From AC-32 sp963813435 (GTDB lineage: Bacteria > Actinomycetota > Thermoleophilia > Gaiellales > Gaiellaceae), in contig CAWEYY010000002.1 in assembly GCA_963813435.1 (NCBI GenBank), forward strand, positions 186,001-250,000: DNA of 64,000 bases. Reading direction: 5' to 3'. Below are positions 41,696 through 49,948 of this stretch, piece by piece. Under the pieces are notes generated by a model. That model ran no database searches. It was given only the letters and a program-made list of their open reading frames with translations, and had not been told where the DNA came from. The position numbers and the translations under genes were made by a program. Position 1 is the stretch's first letter. The number at the start of each line of letters is the position of its first letter.

Positions 41696-42487
41696 TCAGC
41701 GTCCGAGCGGCTCGCGGGAGGGCGAACCTGCCAGGCGTGCCTTGAGCCGCAGGATCGCCTTCGTGTGCAGCTGCGAGACGCGCGACTCGGTCACGCCGAG
41801 CACCTCGCCGATCTCGCGAAGGGTCAGCTCCTCGTAGTAGTAGAGCGTGACGACGAGCTTCTCGCGCTCGGGCAGGCGAGCGATCGCCTCGCCCAGCGCC
41901 TCCTTGAGCTCAGTCTGCGCAAGCTCGGACTGCGGCTCGGGCCCCTGCGTGTCCTCGATCGTGTCGATCAGGGCGACCTGGTCGCCGCCGCCGGCCCCGG
42001 ATGAGATCGTCCAGAGCTCGTCGAGCGCCGCGATCGAGGAGCGGCCGATCTCGGAGAGGCTGTCGTCGAGCTCGTCGGTGGTGAGGCCGAGCTTCTCGGC
42101 GATCTCCTCGTCCGTCGGCGCTCGCATCAGCTTGCGCTCGAGGTCGGCGATCGCGCGCTCGATGTCGCGGGCGCGCGAGCGGACCGAACGCGGAACCCAG
42201 TCCATCGCTCGCAGCTCGTCGATGATCGAGCCCTTGATCCTGGCGATCGCGTACGTCTCGAACTTGATGTCGCGGTCGGGGTCGAAGCGCTCGATCGCGC
42301 CGATCAGGCCGAGCAGCCCGTACGAGTTGAGGTCGTTCTCGTCCACGTGGGCGGGCAGTCCGCTCCCGAGCCGGCCCGCCACGTACTTGACGAGCGGCGC
42401 GTACGTGAGGATCAGGCGGTCCCGGACGGCCTGGTCTTTCGTTCGCTTGTACTCGCGCCAGAGAGCCTGGGTGTCGTCGTCCGCCAC
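41696..42487 (-). CDS. FliA/WhiG-type RNA polymerase sigma factor
   Basis: A 263-residue sigma-70 family protein of the sigma-28 branch. Region 2 (RDRLILTYAPLVKYVAGRL, SYGLLGLIGAIERFDP, FETYAIARIKGSIIDELR) and the following DWVPRSVR are FliA/WhiG hallmarks. Region 3 (APTDEEIAEKLGLTTDEL) and region 4 helix-turn-helix (LTLREIGEVLGVTESRVSQL) are complete. It may serve development, motility or pilus expression; no flagellar genes are in the window. No anti-sigma gene is adjacent. Confidence 0.94.
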   Translation of the reverse strand: MADDDTQALWREYKRTKDQAVRDRLILTYAPLVKYVAGRLGSGLPAHVDENDLNSYGLLGLIGAIERFDPDRDIKFETYAIARIKGSIIDELRAMDWVPRSVRSRARDIERAIADLERKLMRAPTDEEIAEKLGLTTDELDDSLSEIGRSSIAALDELWTISSGAGGGDQVALIDTIEDTQGPEPQSELAQTELKEALGEAIARLPEREKLVVTLYYYEELTLREIGEVLGVTESRVSQLHTKAILRLKARLAGSPSREPLGR

Positions 42488-42520
42488 GGGTAGAGAATAC
42501 GGCCTCGGCCTGCTCTTTCC

Positions 42521-42721
42521 TCAGGGGCCCGGTTTTCGCCTGAGGTTTCGGAGGGCCAGCGTGAGGAGCCAGAGGGCGATCACGCCCGCCGCGACGACCA
42601 CGACGATGAGGCCCTTGTTGGTGTCGATCGCCTCCGCGGCGGCGGCGGCGATGCCGACGAACGCGACCGCGAGGAAGAGGAAGAGCGCGCCGAGCGCGGG
42701 CCGTGGAGGCGGAGGAGCCAC
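42521..42721 (-). CDS. Small two-helix membrane protein, unknown
   Basis: A 66-residue protein with two hydrophobic segments (ALFLFLAVAFVGIAAAAAEA and GLIVVVVAAGVIALWLLTLA) and a short basic tail. It is co-oriented with and about 35 bases upstream of the sigma-factor gene, so possibly co-transcribed. No family is recognised. Confidence 0.6.
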   Translation of the reverse strand: MAPPPPRPALGALFLFLAVAFVGIAAAAAEAIDTNKGLIVVVVAAGVIALWLLTLALRNLRRKPGP

Positions 42722-42766
42722 GGCGGAACTCTAGGAAAGCCGCGGCTACAATCGACGCGCAACCCT

Positions 42767-42839
42767 AGGGGCGTAGCTCAATTGGCAGAGCACCGGTCTC
42801 CAAAACCGGGGGTTGCAGGTTCGAGTCCTGCCGCCCCTG
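42767..42839 (+). tRNA. tRNA-Trp (CCA)
   Basis: A 73-nt cloverleaf: acceptor AGGGGCG/CGCCCCT, D-arm GCTC...GAGC, anticodon arm CCGGT-CTCCAAA-ACCGG with anticodon CCA, T-arm GCAGG-TTCGAGT-CCTGC, discriminator G. In many bacteria this gene precedes secE-nusG; here it precedes unrelated genes. A small GC inverted repeat (GCGGCT/AGCCGC) follows about 65 bases later, without a T-run. Confidence 0.95.
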
Positions 42840-42959
42840 TGGCACCACTGCAAGGCCGGTTCGACGTCTTCGTGTCCTAGCGATGCCAGTCGCGGAGGCG
42901 GGCGGCTGCCAGCCGCAGGAGCGAATGAAGGTTGTCAGGGCGGCACGTGAGCCCGCCGC

Positions 42960-43460
42960 CTAGGACGTGTCGCCGGTTCGGATCGCGTCAAGCAAGGCCC
43001 GCGTGAGCTTCACAGCCTCGGCGTTGTCCGCCCGCGCTGTCTCGAGTGACTCCTTCGACCACGACTCCGGCAGATCGTGGATCAACCAGTGGGCAGTCGT
43101 CAGAGCGTTGGTCACGGCAAGGACGACCTTGTCGGTCGCTTCGCCGATTCGAGGGGAGGGATAGCCCGCTGCAAACTCCACAATCGGATCGCGGAGTGCT
43201 TTCCAACGTTCGAGCAGCTCGTTCATGAGGGTGAGCGTCTGGGATCCGGGCGTAGCCGTCAGTCGCTGGGGTTCGGAGTCGCTGAGAAGCGACAGAACCG
43301 GCGCGACCACGGCTGCCCCCTTGGCCTGCCGTTCCGCCCGCTCCGCCGCCTCACGCTCGTGGCGCGCGTGCCGCAGCTGCAGCTGCGCAGCGAGTAACGC
43401 CACAGCGGCGACGATCGCGCTGCTGCCGAGTACCAGCGTTACGGTTGCCCAGGCGGGCAT
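42960..43460 (-). CDS. Membrane-anchored coiled-coil hypothetical protein
   Basis: A 166-residue protein with one N-terminal helix (TVTLVLGSSAIVAAVALLAA), then a charged helix (LQLRHARHEREAAERAERQA) suited to a coiled coil. The rest is a cytoplasmic helical domain (NELLERWKALRDPIVEFAAG, NALTTAHWLIHDLPESW). Codon use and Lys/Thr content differ slightly from neighbours. No family recognised. It sits alone between tRNA-Trp and the tail-tube gene on the minus strand. Confidence 0.6.
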   Translation of the reverse strand: MPAWATVTLVLGSSAIVAAVALLAAQLQLRHARHEREAAERAERQAKGAAVVAPVLSLLSDSEPQRLTATPGSQTLTLMNELLERWKALRDPIVEFAAGYPSPRIGEATDKVVLAVTNALTTAHWLIHDLPESWSKESLETARADNAEAVKLTRALLDAIRTGDTS

Positions 43461-43559
43461 CCCTAGACCTCCTGACGGCGTTGGTCGGGGCGAACTTACC
43501 CCAGTCGCTCGGCCTTCGGCTCGGGGTCGATGTGCGGCGGTCCCTGCAGGAACGAAGGA

Positions 43560-43994
43560 TCAGACGAGCTCGATGCCCTCGTGGGTCAGCTCGAGGGTCT
43601 CGATCACGACGTCGTTGCCCAGGGCGTTCATGCCGCTGGACGCGTACTTGCTCGGCCACGCGCGGCGGATGTGCCAGCGAGCCACTTCCTGGCGGGACTC
43701 GTCCAGCAGGATCACGGCGACGTCGCGGCGATCGAGGTTCCCCTCTGTGATCGCGTGCCACCAGTCGTAGAGCGCCGTGTCGCCGGCGAAGCCGCGGCGG
43801 AGGACGACGGGTCCGTACTCGACCCGCCCTGGAAGCATCCGCGCGCCAGAGGTCTTGTCGGAGCCCTCACGATAGGCGACCACCTCGATGCGGCCCTCGG
43901 GAAGCTCGACCTCGCTGAAGCCGGCAATCGTGCTTCCGTCGAAATTGACGAGGAAGTTGAAGTTCAGGTACGGGTCAGGACGAACGATCGGCAT
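43560..43994 (-). CDS. Phage-type tail tube protein (T4 gp19-like family)
   Basis: A 144-residue protein from the ATG at 43994 (MPIVRPDPYLNFNFLVNFDG). It matches the gp19/tail-tube pattern throughout: TIAGFSEVELPE, EVVAYREGSDK, MLPGRVEYGPVVLRRGF, LYDWWHAITEGN, VILLDESRQEVARWHIRRAW and VVIETLELTHEGIELV. Such proteins form the inner tube of phage tails and contractile injection systems. No sheath, baseplate, spike or AAA loader gene is present, so it is an orphan. It overlaps the upstream gene by 20 bp. Confidence 0.88.
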   Translation of the reverse strand: MPIVRPDPYLNFNFLVNFDGSTIAGFSEVELPEGRIEVVAYREGSDKTSGARMLPGRVEYGPVVLRRGFAGDTALYDWWHAITEGNLDRRDVAVILLDESRQEVARWHIRRAWPSKYASSGMNALGNDVVIETLELTHEGIELV

Positions 43995-44391
43995 CGCCGG
44001 GCACCTCCAGGTAGGGGAAGTCGCGATAGGCGTCGAGGTCGTGGGTGATGCTGCGCGAGCGACGGGCGCCCTCGTCGGTGCGCCAGGTGACTCGCACCTC
44101 GAGCTTCCGGGGCTCGTCACGGGCAAACAGCAGCGACGAGCGGTCGAGGAAGACCCGCAGCCGTCGGCGCGGGCCGAGGAACTCCAGGCGGCGGAACACG
44201 CCAAGGCGGTCGATGCGCCGCTCGCCGCCGAGGCCGAGGAGCGGCCCGTCGAAGCGAACTCGCACGGAGTGCGCCGGCACGTCGCCGAGGTTCCGCAGCA
44301 CGAGGTAGAGCAGGCCGCGGTCGAACTCGACGTCGAGAATGACGTCGGCCTCTCGCGGCGGGCGCGCGTGCTCCGAGACGGCTCCGGACAC
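43975..44391 (-). CDS. Hypothetical beta-rich protein coupled to the tail-tube gene
   Basis: A 138-residue protein. The first two-thirds alternate hydrophobic strands (ADVILDVEFDRGLLYLVLRN, DVPAHSVRVRFDGPL) in a CARDB/immunoglobulin-like manner. A charged C-terminus follows (TWRTDEGARRSRSITHDLDA). Its 3' end overlaps the tail-tube start by 20 bp in another frame, indicating translational coupling. No family recognised. It may be a partner or chaperone of the tube protein, but that is inference from the overlap. Confidence 0.65.
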   Translation of the reverse strand: MSGAVSEHARPPREADVILDVEFDRGLLYLVLRNLGDVPAHSVRVRFDGPLLGLGGERRIDRLGVFRRLEFLGPRRRLRVFLDRSSLLFARDEPRKLEVRVTWRTDEGARRSRSITHDLDAYRDFPYLEVPGDADRSS

Positions 44392-44424
44392 GCGACGAGT
44401 CTAGACCCGCGGTAGGCTCAGCCC

Positions 44425-45984
44425 GTGGCGGTCCTGACCTCTCAAGTGGAGCGTTCGGACGTGTTCGAGCAGCGGCGCGCGCGCATGGAGGAGCTCGTTG
44501 CCGAGCTGCGCGAGCGCTCCGCGAAGGTCGCCCGCGGTGGCGGCGAGGCGGCGCTCGAGAAGCACCGTTCGCGCGGGAAGCTGACCGCGCGGGAGCGCAT
44601 CGACCGGCTGCTCGACCCCGACACGGCCTTCCTCGAGCTCTCGGCGCTCGCCGCGTGGGACCTCTACGGCGGCCAGGCGCCAGCTGCCGGGATCGTGACC
44701 GGGATCGGGGTGATCGACGGCCGCCAGTGCGTCCTCGTCGCCAACGACGCGACGGTCAAGGGCGGCACCTACTTCCCGGTCACGGTCAAGAAACACCTAC
44801 GGGCGCAGGAGATCGCCGAGCAGAACCGCCTGCCTTGCATCTACCTCGTCGACTCCGGCGGCGCGTTCCTGCCGCTCCAGGCCGAGGTCTTCCCCGACCG
44901 GGATCACTTCGGGCGGATCTTCTACAACCAGGCCCGCCTCTCGGCCGCGGAGATCCCGCAGATCGCCTCGGTGATGGGCTCGTGCACCGCGGGCGGCGCG
45001 TACGTCCCTGCGATGAGCGACGAGACGATCATCGTCAAGGGCACGGGGACGATCTTCATCGGCGGGCCACCGCTCGTGAAGGCGGCGACCGGCCAGGAGG
45101 TGAGCGCGGAGGAGCTGGGTGGCGCCGACGTCCACGCGCGGCTTTCGGGCGTCGCCGACCACTACGCGACCTCGGACGAGCACGCACTGGCGCTCGTGCG
45201 CGAGATCGTGCGCAACCTCAACCTGCCGAGCCCGGAGCCGCCTTGGGACGTCGCCACCTCCGAGCCGCCGGAGGCCGACCCCGCGGAGCTCTACGGCCTG
45301 ATCCCGGCCGACTTCCGCGAGCAGGTCGACCCGCATGAGCTGATCGCGCGGATCGTCGACGGCTCCCGTTTCCACGAGTTCAAGGCGCTCTACGGGGAGA
45401 CGCTCGTCTGCGGCTTCGCGCGGATCGAGGGCTACCCGGTCGGGATCCTCGCCAACAACGGCGTCCTGTTCGGCGAGTCCGCCGCGAAGGGCGCGCACTT
45501 CATCGAGCTCGCGTGCAAGCGGCGCGTCCCGCTCGTCTTCCTGCAGAACATCACCGGCTTCATGGTCGGCAAGGAGTACGAGTCGGGCGGGATCGCGCGC
45601 GACGGCGCCAAGCTCGTGACCGCGGTCGCCTGTGCGGAGGTGCCGAAGTTCACGGTCATCGTCGGCGGCTCGTTCGGCGCCGGTAACTACGGGATGTGCG
45701 GCCGCGCCTACTCGCCACGCCAGCTCTGGATGTGGCCGAATGCGCGCATCTCCGTGATGGGCGGCGAGCAGGCGGCGACGGTCCTGACGATGGTGGGCGA
45801 CGCGGACCCCGACGAGATCCGCGCCAAGTACGAGGCCGAGGGCAACCCGTACTACTCGACCGCGAGGCTCTGGGACGACGGCATCATCGACCCGCTCGAC
45901 ACGCGCCGCGTCCTGGCGATGGGCATTTCGGCAGCACTGAACGCGCCGATCCCCGAGACGACGTTCGGCGTCTTCCGGATGTGA
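44425..45984 (+). CDS. Acyl-CoA carboxylase carboxyltransferase subunit (methylcrotonyl-CoA type)
   Basis: A 519-residue biotin-dependent carboxyltransferase. Both crotonase-like halves are present with acyl-CoA loops (SCTAGGAYVPAMSDE, and GGSFGAGNYGMCGRAYSPR in the C-half). EVFPDRDHFGRIFYNQA and VLFGESAAKGAHFIELACKR are characteristic of methylcrotonyl-CoA carboxylase beta. Partner biotin carboxylase-BCCP is at 48329. Together they would carboxylate 3-methylcrotonyl-CoA in leucine breakdown. Propionyl-CoA carboxylase is less likely by these motifs. GTG start. Confidence 0.92.
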   Translation: MAVLTSQVERSDVFEQRRARMEELVAELRERSAKVARGGGEAALEKHRSRGKLTARERIDRLLDPDTAFLELSALAAWDLYGGQAPAAGIVTGIGVIDGRQCVLVANDATVKGGTYFPVTVKKHLRAQEIAEQNRLPCIYLVDSGGAFLPLQAEVFPDRDHFGRIFYNQARLSAAEIPQIASVMGSCTAGGAYVPAMSDETIIVKGTGTIFIGGPPLVKAATGQEVSAEELGGADVHARLSGVADHYATSDEHALALVREIVRNLNLPSPEPPWDVATSEPPEADPAELYGLIPADFREQVDPHELIARIVDGSRFHEFKALYGETLVCGFARIEGYPVGILANNGVLFGESAAKGAHFIELACKRRVPLVFLQNITGFMVGKEYESGGIARDGAKLVTAVACAEVPKFTVIVGGSFGAGNYGMCGRAYSPRQLWMWPNARISVMGGEQAATVLTMVGDADPDEIRAKYEAEGNPYYSTARLWDDGIIDPLDTRRVLAMGISAALNAPIPETTFGVFRM

Positions 45985-46003
45985 AGCGACCAAGGAGGAG
46001 TGC

Positions 46004-46360
46004 ATGGGCTATTCGATGATCAACGTGGAGGACATCGAGGGCGGCGGGCCCGGCGGCGGGTTCCACTTCGTGCGCCGTGAGCTTGGCGTCGAGGCGTTCG
46101 GCATCAACTGGATCGACCTTCCGCCGGGCGCCGAGGGCTTCGAGCACGACGAGGGCGAGTCTCAGCAGGAAGAGGTGAACGTGGTCGTGCGCGGGTCGGG
46201 CGTGTACCGGATCGAGGGCGAGAACGTGCCCGTGCAGGTCGGGACGTTCGTACGCTTCGACCCCGAGACGACGCGGGTCCCGGTCGCCGGGCCCGAGGGA
46301 ATGACCCTGGTCGCGGTCGGCGCACGCCGCGGAAGCTACGAGCCGAGGGGGCCGTTTTGA
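46004..46360 (+). CDS. Cupin domain protein
   Basis: A 118-residue single cupin barrel. The first metal-site motif region reads FEHDEGESQQEEVNVVVRG; the second lies around EGENVPVQVGTFVRFDPETT. Possible ligands are His and Glu in the first motif; the second-motif His is not obvious, so metal binding is uncertain. AAGGAGGA lies before the ATG. It is co-oriented 19 bases after the carboxyltransferase gene. Confidence 0.82.
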   Translation: MGYSMINVEDIEGGGPGGGFHFVRRELGVEAFGINWIDLPPGAEGFEHDEGESQQEEVNVVVRGSGVYRIEGENVPVQVGTFVRFDPETTRVPVAGPEGMTLVAVGARRGSYEPRGPF

Positions 46361-46515
46361 ACCACACGCTGGAGCTGGACGACGACGATCTCCGCCTCCT
46401 GAAGGCGGCCCTGCACTCGTACCTGGACGACTTCGGTCACGACGAGGCCGACGTCCTGCGGCGGATCAAGGACCTGATGGCGCGTCTTCCGACCCCGGGC
46501 GTGCCGGACGAGTGA
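46357..46515 (+). CDS. Small acidic helical protein, TTG start
   Basis: A 52-residue protein, LELDDDDLRLLKAALHSYLD then DEADVLRRIKDLMARLP. TTG at 46357 overlaps the cupin stop (TTTTGA), and its own TGA overlaps the GTG of the next gene, so three genes are translationally coupled. It is helical and acidic, with no family recognised. The coupling on both sides is the main evidence that it is real. Confidence 0.6.
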   Translation: MNHTLELDDDDLRLLKAALHSYLDDFGHDEADVLRRIKDLMARLPTPGVPDE

Positions 46516-46739
46516 CCGCCCATCTCCTCCTCTGGAGCCTCGCCGACTCGAAGACGACGCTCGACGAGCTCAAAGAGCATCTCCCCGATCTCCCGGAAGG
46601 CGACCATTGGATCTGGGACCCGGCCACGGATCGGTTCGGCCTGGTTTCGCTCTCGGGATCGCTGAGCGACATCGAGGCGATCCGCGACCTGATCGGCAAG
46701 GACCCGGAGATCGGCGAGGAGTTCGAGATCCTGGAGTAG
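46512..46739 (+). CDS. Small hypothetical protein coupled to the preceding gene
   Basis: A 75-residue protein from GTG at 46512 overlapping the previous stop by 4 bp. It has an alpha/beta pattern: HLLLWSLADSKTTLDELKEH, HWIWDPATDRFGLVSLSG, DIEAIRDLIGKDPEIGEEFE. No motif of an enzyme is visible. It ends the cupin-microgene-hypothetical unit, convergent with the DapA-family gene. Confidence 0.7.
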   Translation: MTAHLLLWSLADSKTTLDELKEHLPDLPEGDHWIWDPATDRFGLVSLSGSLSDIEAIRDLIGKDPEIGEEFEILE

Positions 46740-46745
46740 CGCGGG

Positions 46746-47573
46746 CTACGAGGTCTCGAGCCAGTGGGTCAGCTCGCGGCGCTCGACCTCGGTGAGGGGA
46801 CGCAGCGGCGCGCGGACGTCACCGCGGACCGGGACTCCGCGCTTGCCGAGCACGAACTTGGCCGCGGCCTGGAACGGGTAGCGGTCCAGGGCGGCCCGGA
46901 GCTCGGTCACCTCTTCGGCGCGGTCGCGGACGAGCGCCGCGACCCGGTCCGGGAAGACCGACGCGAGGCCCGAGACCGTTCCCGCGGCGCCACGCTCGAG
47001 GCCGGGCAGCACGAGCTCCTCGGCGCCGATGAAGACGTCGAGCCCCTCGATCAGGTACGGCTCGACGGCCTCGAAGGGCTTGTCCGAGACCTTCAGTCCC
47101 GCGAGGTTCGACGTGCGCTCGCGCAGCTGCTCGATCACCGCCAGCGGGACGGCGTAGCCGCTCCGCGCCTTGAACTCGTAGACGTAGAAGGGCAGCGGCT
47201 CGCACGCGCGGGCCGCGGCCTCGAAGTGCGCGAGCAGGGCCGCGTCGTCGTACGCGTAGTAGGGCGGCCCGATCACGGCGACGCCCGCCGCCCCAGAGGC
47301 GGCCGCGTGCTCGGCGAGCGCGACGGTCTCGGCCGTCGTCTGCGCGCCGCAGTGGACGATCGTGGGCAACGGTCCGTCGACGAACAGCTCGGCCGCGCGG
47401 CGGCGCTCGGCGGCGGAGAGCAGGATCCCCTCGCCGGTCGTCCCGAGCGCGAGGATGCCGTCGAGGCCCCCGGCCGAGAGAAAGTCGAGGTATGGCCGGA
47501 AAGCCTCCTCGTCCAGAGCGGCGCCTTCGTCGCGGAGAGGCGTGACGGCAGCCGCGAGAGCTCCGCGCAGCAT
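46746..47573 (-). CDS. DapA/N-acetylneuraminate-lyase family aldolase
   Basis: A 275-residue class I aldolase of the dihydrodipicolinate synthase superfamily. The GTTGEG motif (LALGTTGEGILLS), the Tyr of PFYVYEF and the Schiff-base Lys in AGLKVSDK are present. It lacks context of lysine biosynthesis and is divergent from the enoyl-CoA hydratase gene, so a catabolic 2-keto-acid lyase/aldolase role is as likely. The substrate is not assignable. Confidence 0.88.
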   Translation of the reverse strand: MLRGALAAAVTPLRDEGAALDEEAFRPYLDFLSAGGLDGILALGTTGEGILLSAAERRRAAELFVDGPLPTIVHCGAQTTAETVALAEHAAASGAAGVAVIGPPYYAYDDAALLAHFEAAARACEPLPFYVYEFKARSGYAVPLAVIEQLRERTSNLAGLKVSDKPFEAVEPYLIEGLDVFIGAEELVLPGLERGAAGTVSGLASVFPDRVAALVRDRAEEVTELRAALDRYPFQAAAKFVLGKRGVPVRGDVRAPLRPLTEVERRELTHWLETS

Positions 47574-47597
47574 CTGACAACTTTACGATCTGCGGAC

Positions 47598-48350
47598 ATG
47601 GCCGCGTTGCGTATCGAGCAGGACGAGGACGTGCTGCGCGTGACGATGGCGCGGCCGGATCTGCACAACGCGTTCGACGCGGAGCTGATCGTCGAGCTGA
47701 CCGGCGCGTTCGCTGACGTCGGCGGCGCGCGCGCGGTCGTGCTCGCGGGCGACGGGCCCAGCTTCTGCGCGGGCGCCGACGTCGACTGGATGCGGGCCTC
47801 GATCGAGCTCAGCTACGAGGAGAACGTGGCCGACGCGAGGCGGCTGCGGATGATGCTCGAGACGATCAACGCCTGCCCCGCGCCTGTGATCGCTCGCGTC
47901 CAGGGTCATGCGCTCGGCGGCGGCTGCGGGCTCGTGGCCTGCGCGGACATCGCGATCGCTTCGCCCGAGGCGCAGTTCGCGTTCTCCGAGGTCAAGCTCG
48001 GGATCATCCCGTCCGTGATCTCGCCGTTCGCGCTGGCGAAGATCGGTCCGGGAGCCGCGCGGCGCTACTTCGTCACCGGCGAGCGGTTCGACGCGGCCAC
48101 CGCGCTTCGGATCGGTCTCGTCCAGGAGGTCGCGGGCGACCTCGACGCGACCGTCGAGCGGCTGGTCGCGGAGCTGCGCACCGCAGGCCCGGAGGCGGCG
48201 CGACACGCGAAGCAGCTCGTGCTCGACCGGCCGGACGCGCTTGGCACCGAGCGGCGGATCGCGCAGCGGCGCACGAGCGACGAGGGCCAGGAGGGCCTGC
48301 GCGCGTTCCTCGAGAAGCGTCGGCCCGGGTGGTCATCAGAAAGCTCCTAG
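47598..48350 (+). CDS. Enoyl-CoA hydratase (methylglutaconyl-CoA hydratase-like)
   Basis: A 250-residue crotonase-fold enzyme. Oxyanion-hole segments GPSFCAGADVDWM and HALGGGCGLVACADIAIA are complete, with one of the two catalytic Glu positions in EVKLGIIPSVISPFA. It overlaps the biotin carboxylase gene by 22 bp in another frame. The company of methylcrotonyl-CoA carboxylase-type subunits suggests 3-methylglutaconyl-CoA as substrate. Confidence 0.9.
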   Translation: MAALRIEQDEDVLRVTMARPDLHNAFDAELIVELTGAFADVGGARAVVLAGDGPSFCAGADVDWMRASIELSYEENVADARRLRMMLETINACPAPVIARVQGHALGGGCGLVACADIAIASPEAQFAFSEVKLGIIPSVISPFALAKIGPGAARRYFVTGERFDAATALRIGLVQEVAGDLDATVERLVAELRTAGPEAARHAKQLVLDRPDALGTERRIAQRRTSDEGQEGLRAFLEKRRPGWSSESS

Positions 48351-49945
48351 TCGCGAACCGCGGCGAGATCGCGCTGCGCGTGTTCCGCGCGTGCCGCGAG
48401 CTCGGGATCTCGACCGTCGCCGTCTACACCCCGGATGACGGCGCACGCGCGCACGAGCGGGACGCGGACGAGGCGGTCGAGATCGCGTCGTACCTTCACT
48501 CCGAGGAGCACATCCGCGCGGCGAAGCAGAGCGGCGCGGACGCGATCCATCCCGGCTACGGCTTTCTCTCGGAGAGCCCGCACTTCGCCGCAGCAGTCGA
48601 GGCCGCCGGCCTCACCTGGGTCGGGCCGCCGGCCGAGGCGCTCGAGGCAGGTGGCGACAAGCAGCGCGCGAAGCGCATCGCGCGGAGGGCAGGCGTTCCC
48701 GTCGTCCTCGAGGGCGAGCCGGAGGAGCTCGGGTTCCCGCTGCTGATCAAGGCGGCGGCCGGCGGAGGCGGGCGCGGGATGCGCGTCGTCCGCGAGCCGG
48801 GCGAGCTCGAGGACGCGTTCGCGGCCGCGAGGCGCGAGGCGCAGGCGGCGTTCGGCGACGACCGCGTCTTCTGCGAGCGCTACGTCGAGAGGCCGCGGCA
48901 CGTCGAGATCCAGCTCCTGGCCGATGCGCGCGGCGAGGTCGTCGCGCTCGGTGAGCGAGAGTGCTCGGTCCAGCGCCGTCACCAGAAGGTGCTCGAGGAG
49001 TCACCCTCGCCCGCGCTCGACGACGAGCTGCGCACGCGCATGAGCGAGGCCGCGGTCGCCTTCGCAGCCGCGGTCGACTACCGCAGCGCCGGGACCGCCG
49101 AGTTCATGCTCGACGGCCGCGACTTCTGGTTCCTCGAGCTGAACGGCCGGATCCAGGTCGAGCACCCGGTCACGGAGCTGGTCACGGGCGCCGACCTCGT
49201 CGTCGAGCAGCTCCGGATCGCGCAGGGCGAGCCGCTGCACGCGCCGCAGAGGTACCTCGAAGGCCACGCGGTCGAGGTGCGGCTCTACGCCGAGGATCCG
49301 AAGACGTTTCTGCCTCAGAGCGGCCGCGTGACGAAGCTGCGCCTCCCGACCGGGATCCGCGTCGACGCCGGGATCGAGGAAGGCGACGAGGTCGGCACGT
49401 CGTACGACCCGCTGCTCGCGAAGCTGATTGCCCACGGCGCCAACCGCCAGCACGCGCTCGACCGGCTAGCCGCGGCGCTCGACGAGACGGAGGTCGAGGG
49501 CGTCGTCACGAACCTGCCTTTCTTGCGTTGGCTGGTGGCGCACCCCGCGCTGCGGGACGGGCGCACGACGACGGCCTTCCTAACGGACTACCCCCCGCTC
49601 TCGGCGCCGCCGCTGCGGATCGCGGCAGGCCCATGGGCAGGCGGCTTCCGCCTCAACCTCACGGTCCCACCTGCAGCGCCGCCCCCTGACGTCGACGCGG
49701 CGTCGCACGATCACGGCCCCGGAGGGGAGCAGAGCACCCTGACCGCGCCGATGCCCGGCACCGTGATCCGCCTGCTCGTGAGCGAGGGCGACCGCGTGCA
49801 GCCACGCCAGCCGCTCGTCGTGCTCGAGGCGATGAAGATGGAGACGCCGATCGTCTCGCCGTACGAGGCGGTCGTCCGCTCCGTCCACGTGAGCGAAGGG
49901 GACCAGGTCGCGGGTGGCGCGCTGCTCGTCGAGCTCGAGGAGTAA
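48329..49945 (+). CDS. Biotin carboxylase-BCCP fusion (acyl-CoA carboxylase alpha subunit)
   Basis: The 538 residues comprise biotin carboxylase (IRKLLVANRGEIALRVFRAC; the glycine-rich ATP loop KAAAGGGGRGM; the catalytic Glu/Arg region NGRIQVEHPVTE) and a C-terminal biotinyl domain. The biotin attachment site is EAMKME (Lys about 503). It transfers carboxybiotin to the carboxyltransferase encoded at 44425. The BT linker domain is short compared with many MCC alpha subunits (total 650-700), which is worth noting. Confidence 0.94.
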   Translation: MVIRKLLVANRGEIALRVFRACRELGISTVAVYTPDDGARAHERDADEAVEIASYLHSEEHIRAAKQSGADAIHPGYGFLSESPHFAAAVEAAGLTWVGPPAEALEAGGDKQRAKRIARRAGVPVVLEGEPEELGFPLLIKAAAGGGGRGMRVVREPGELEDAFAAARREAQAAFGDDRVFCERYVERPRHVEIQLLADARGEVVALGERECSVQRRHQKVLEESPSPALDDELRTRMSEAAVAFAAAVDYRSAGTAEFMLDGRDFWFLELNGRIQVEHPVTELVTGADLVVEQLRIAQGEPLHAPQRYLEGHAVEVRLYAEDPKTFLPQSGRVTKLRLPTGIRVDAGIEEGDEVGTSYDPLLAKLIAHGANRQHALDRLAAALDETEVEGVVTNLPFLRWLVAHPALRDGRTTTAFLTDYPPLSAPPLRIAAGPWAGGFRLNLTVPPAAPPPDVDAASHDHGPGGEQSTLTAPMPGTVIRLLVSEGDRVQPRQPLVVLEAMKMETPIVSPYEAVVRSVHVSEGDQVAGGALLVELEE

Positions 49946-49948
49946 TCC

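Noticed and set aside
42960..44391. A prophage at tRNA-Trp.
   Set aside because: Only a tail-tube gene is phage-like. There is no integrase, portal, terminase or duplicated tRNA end near tRNA-Trp.
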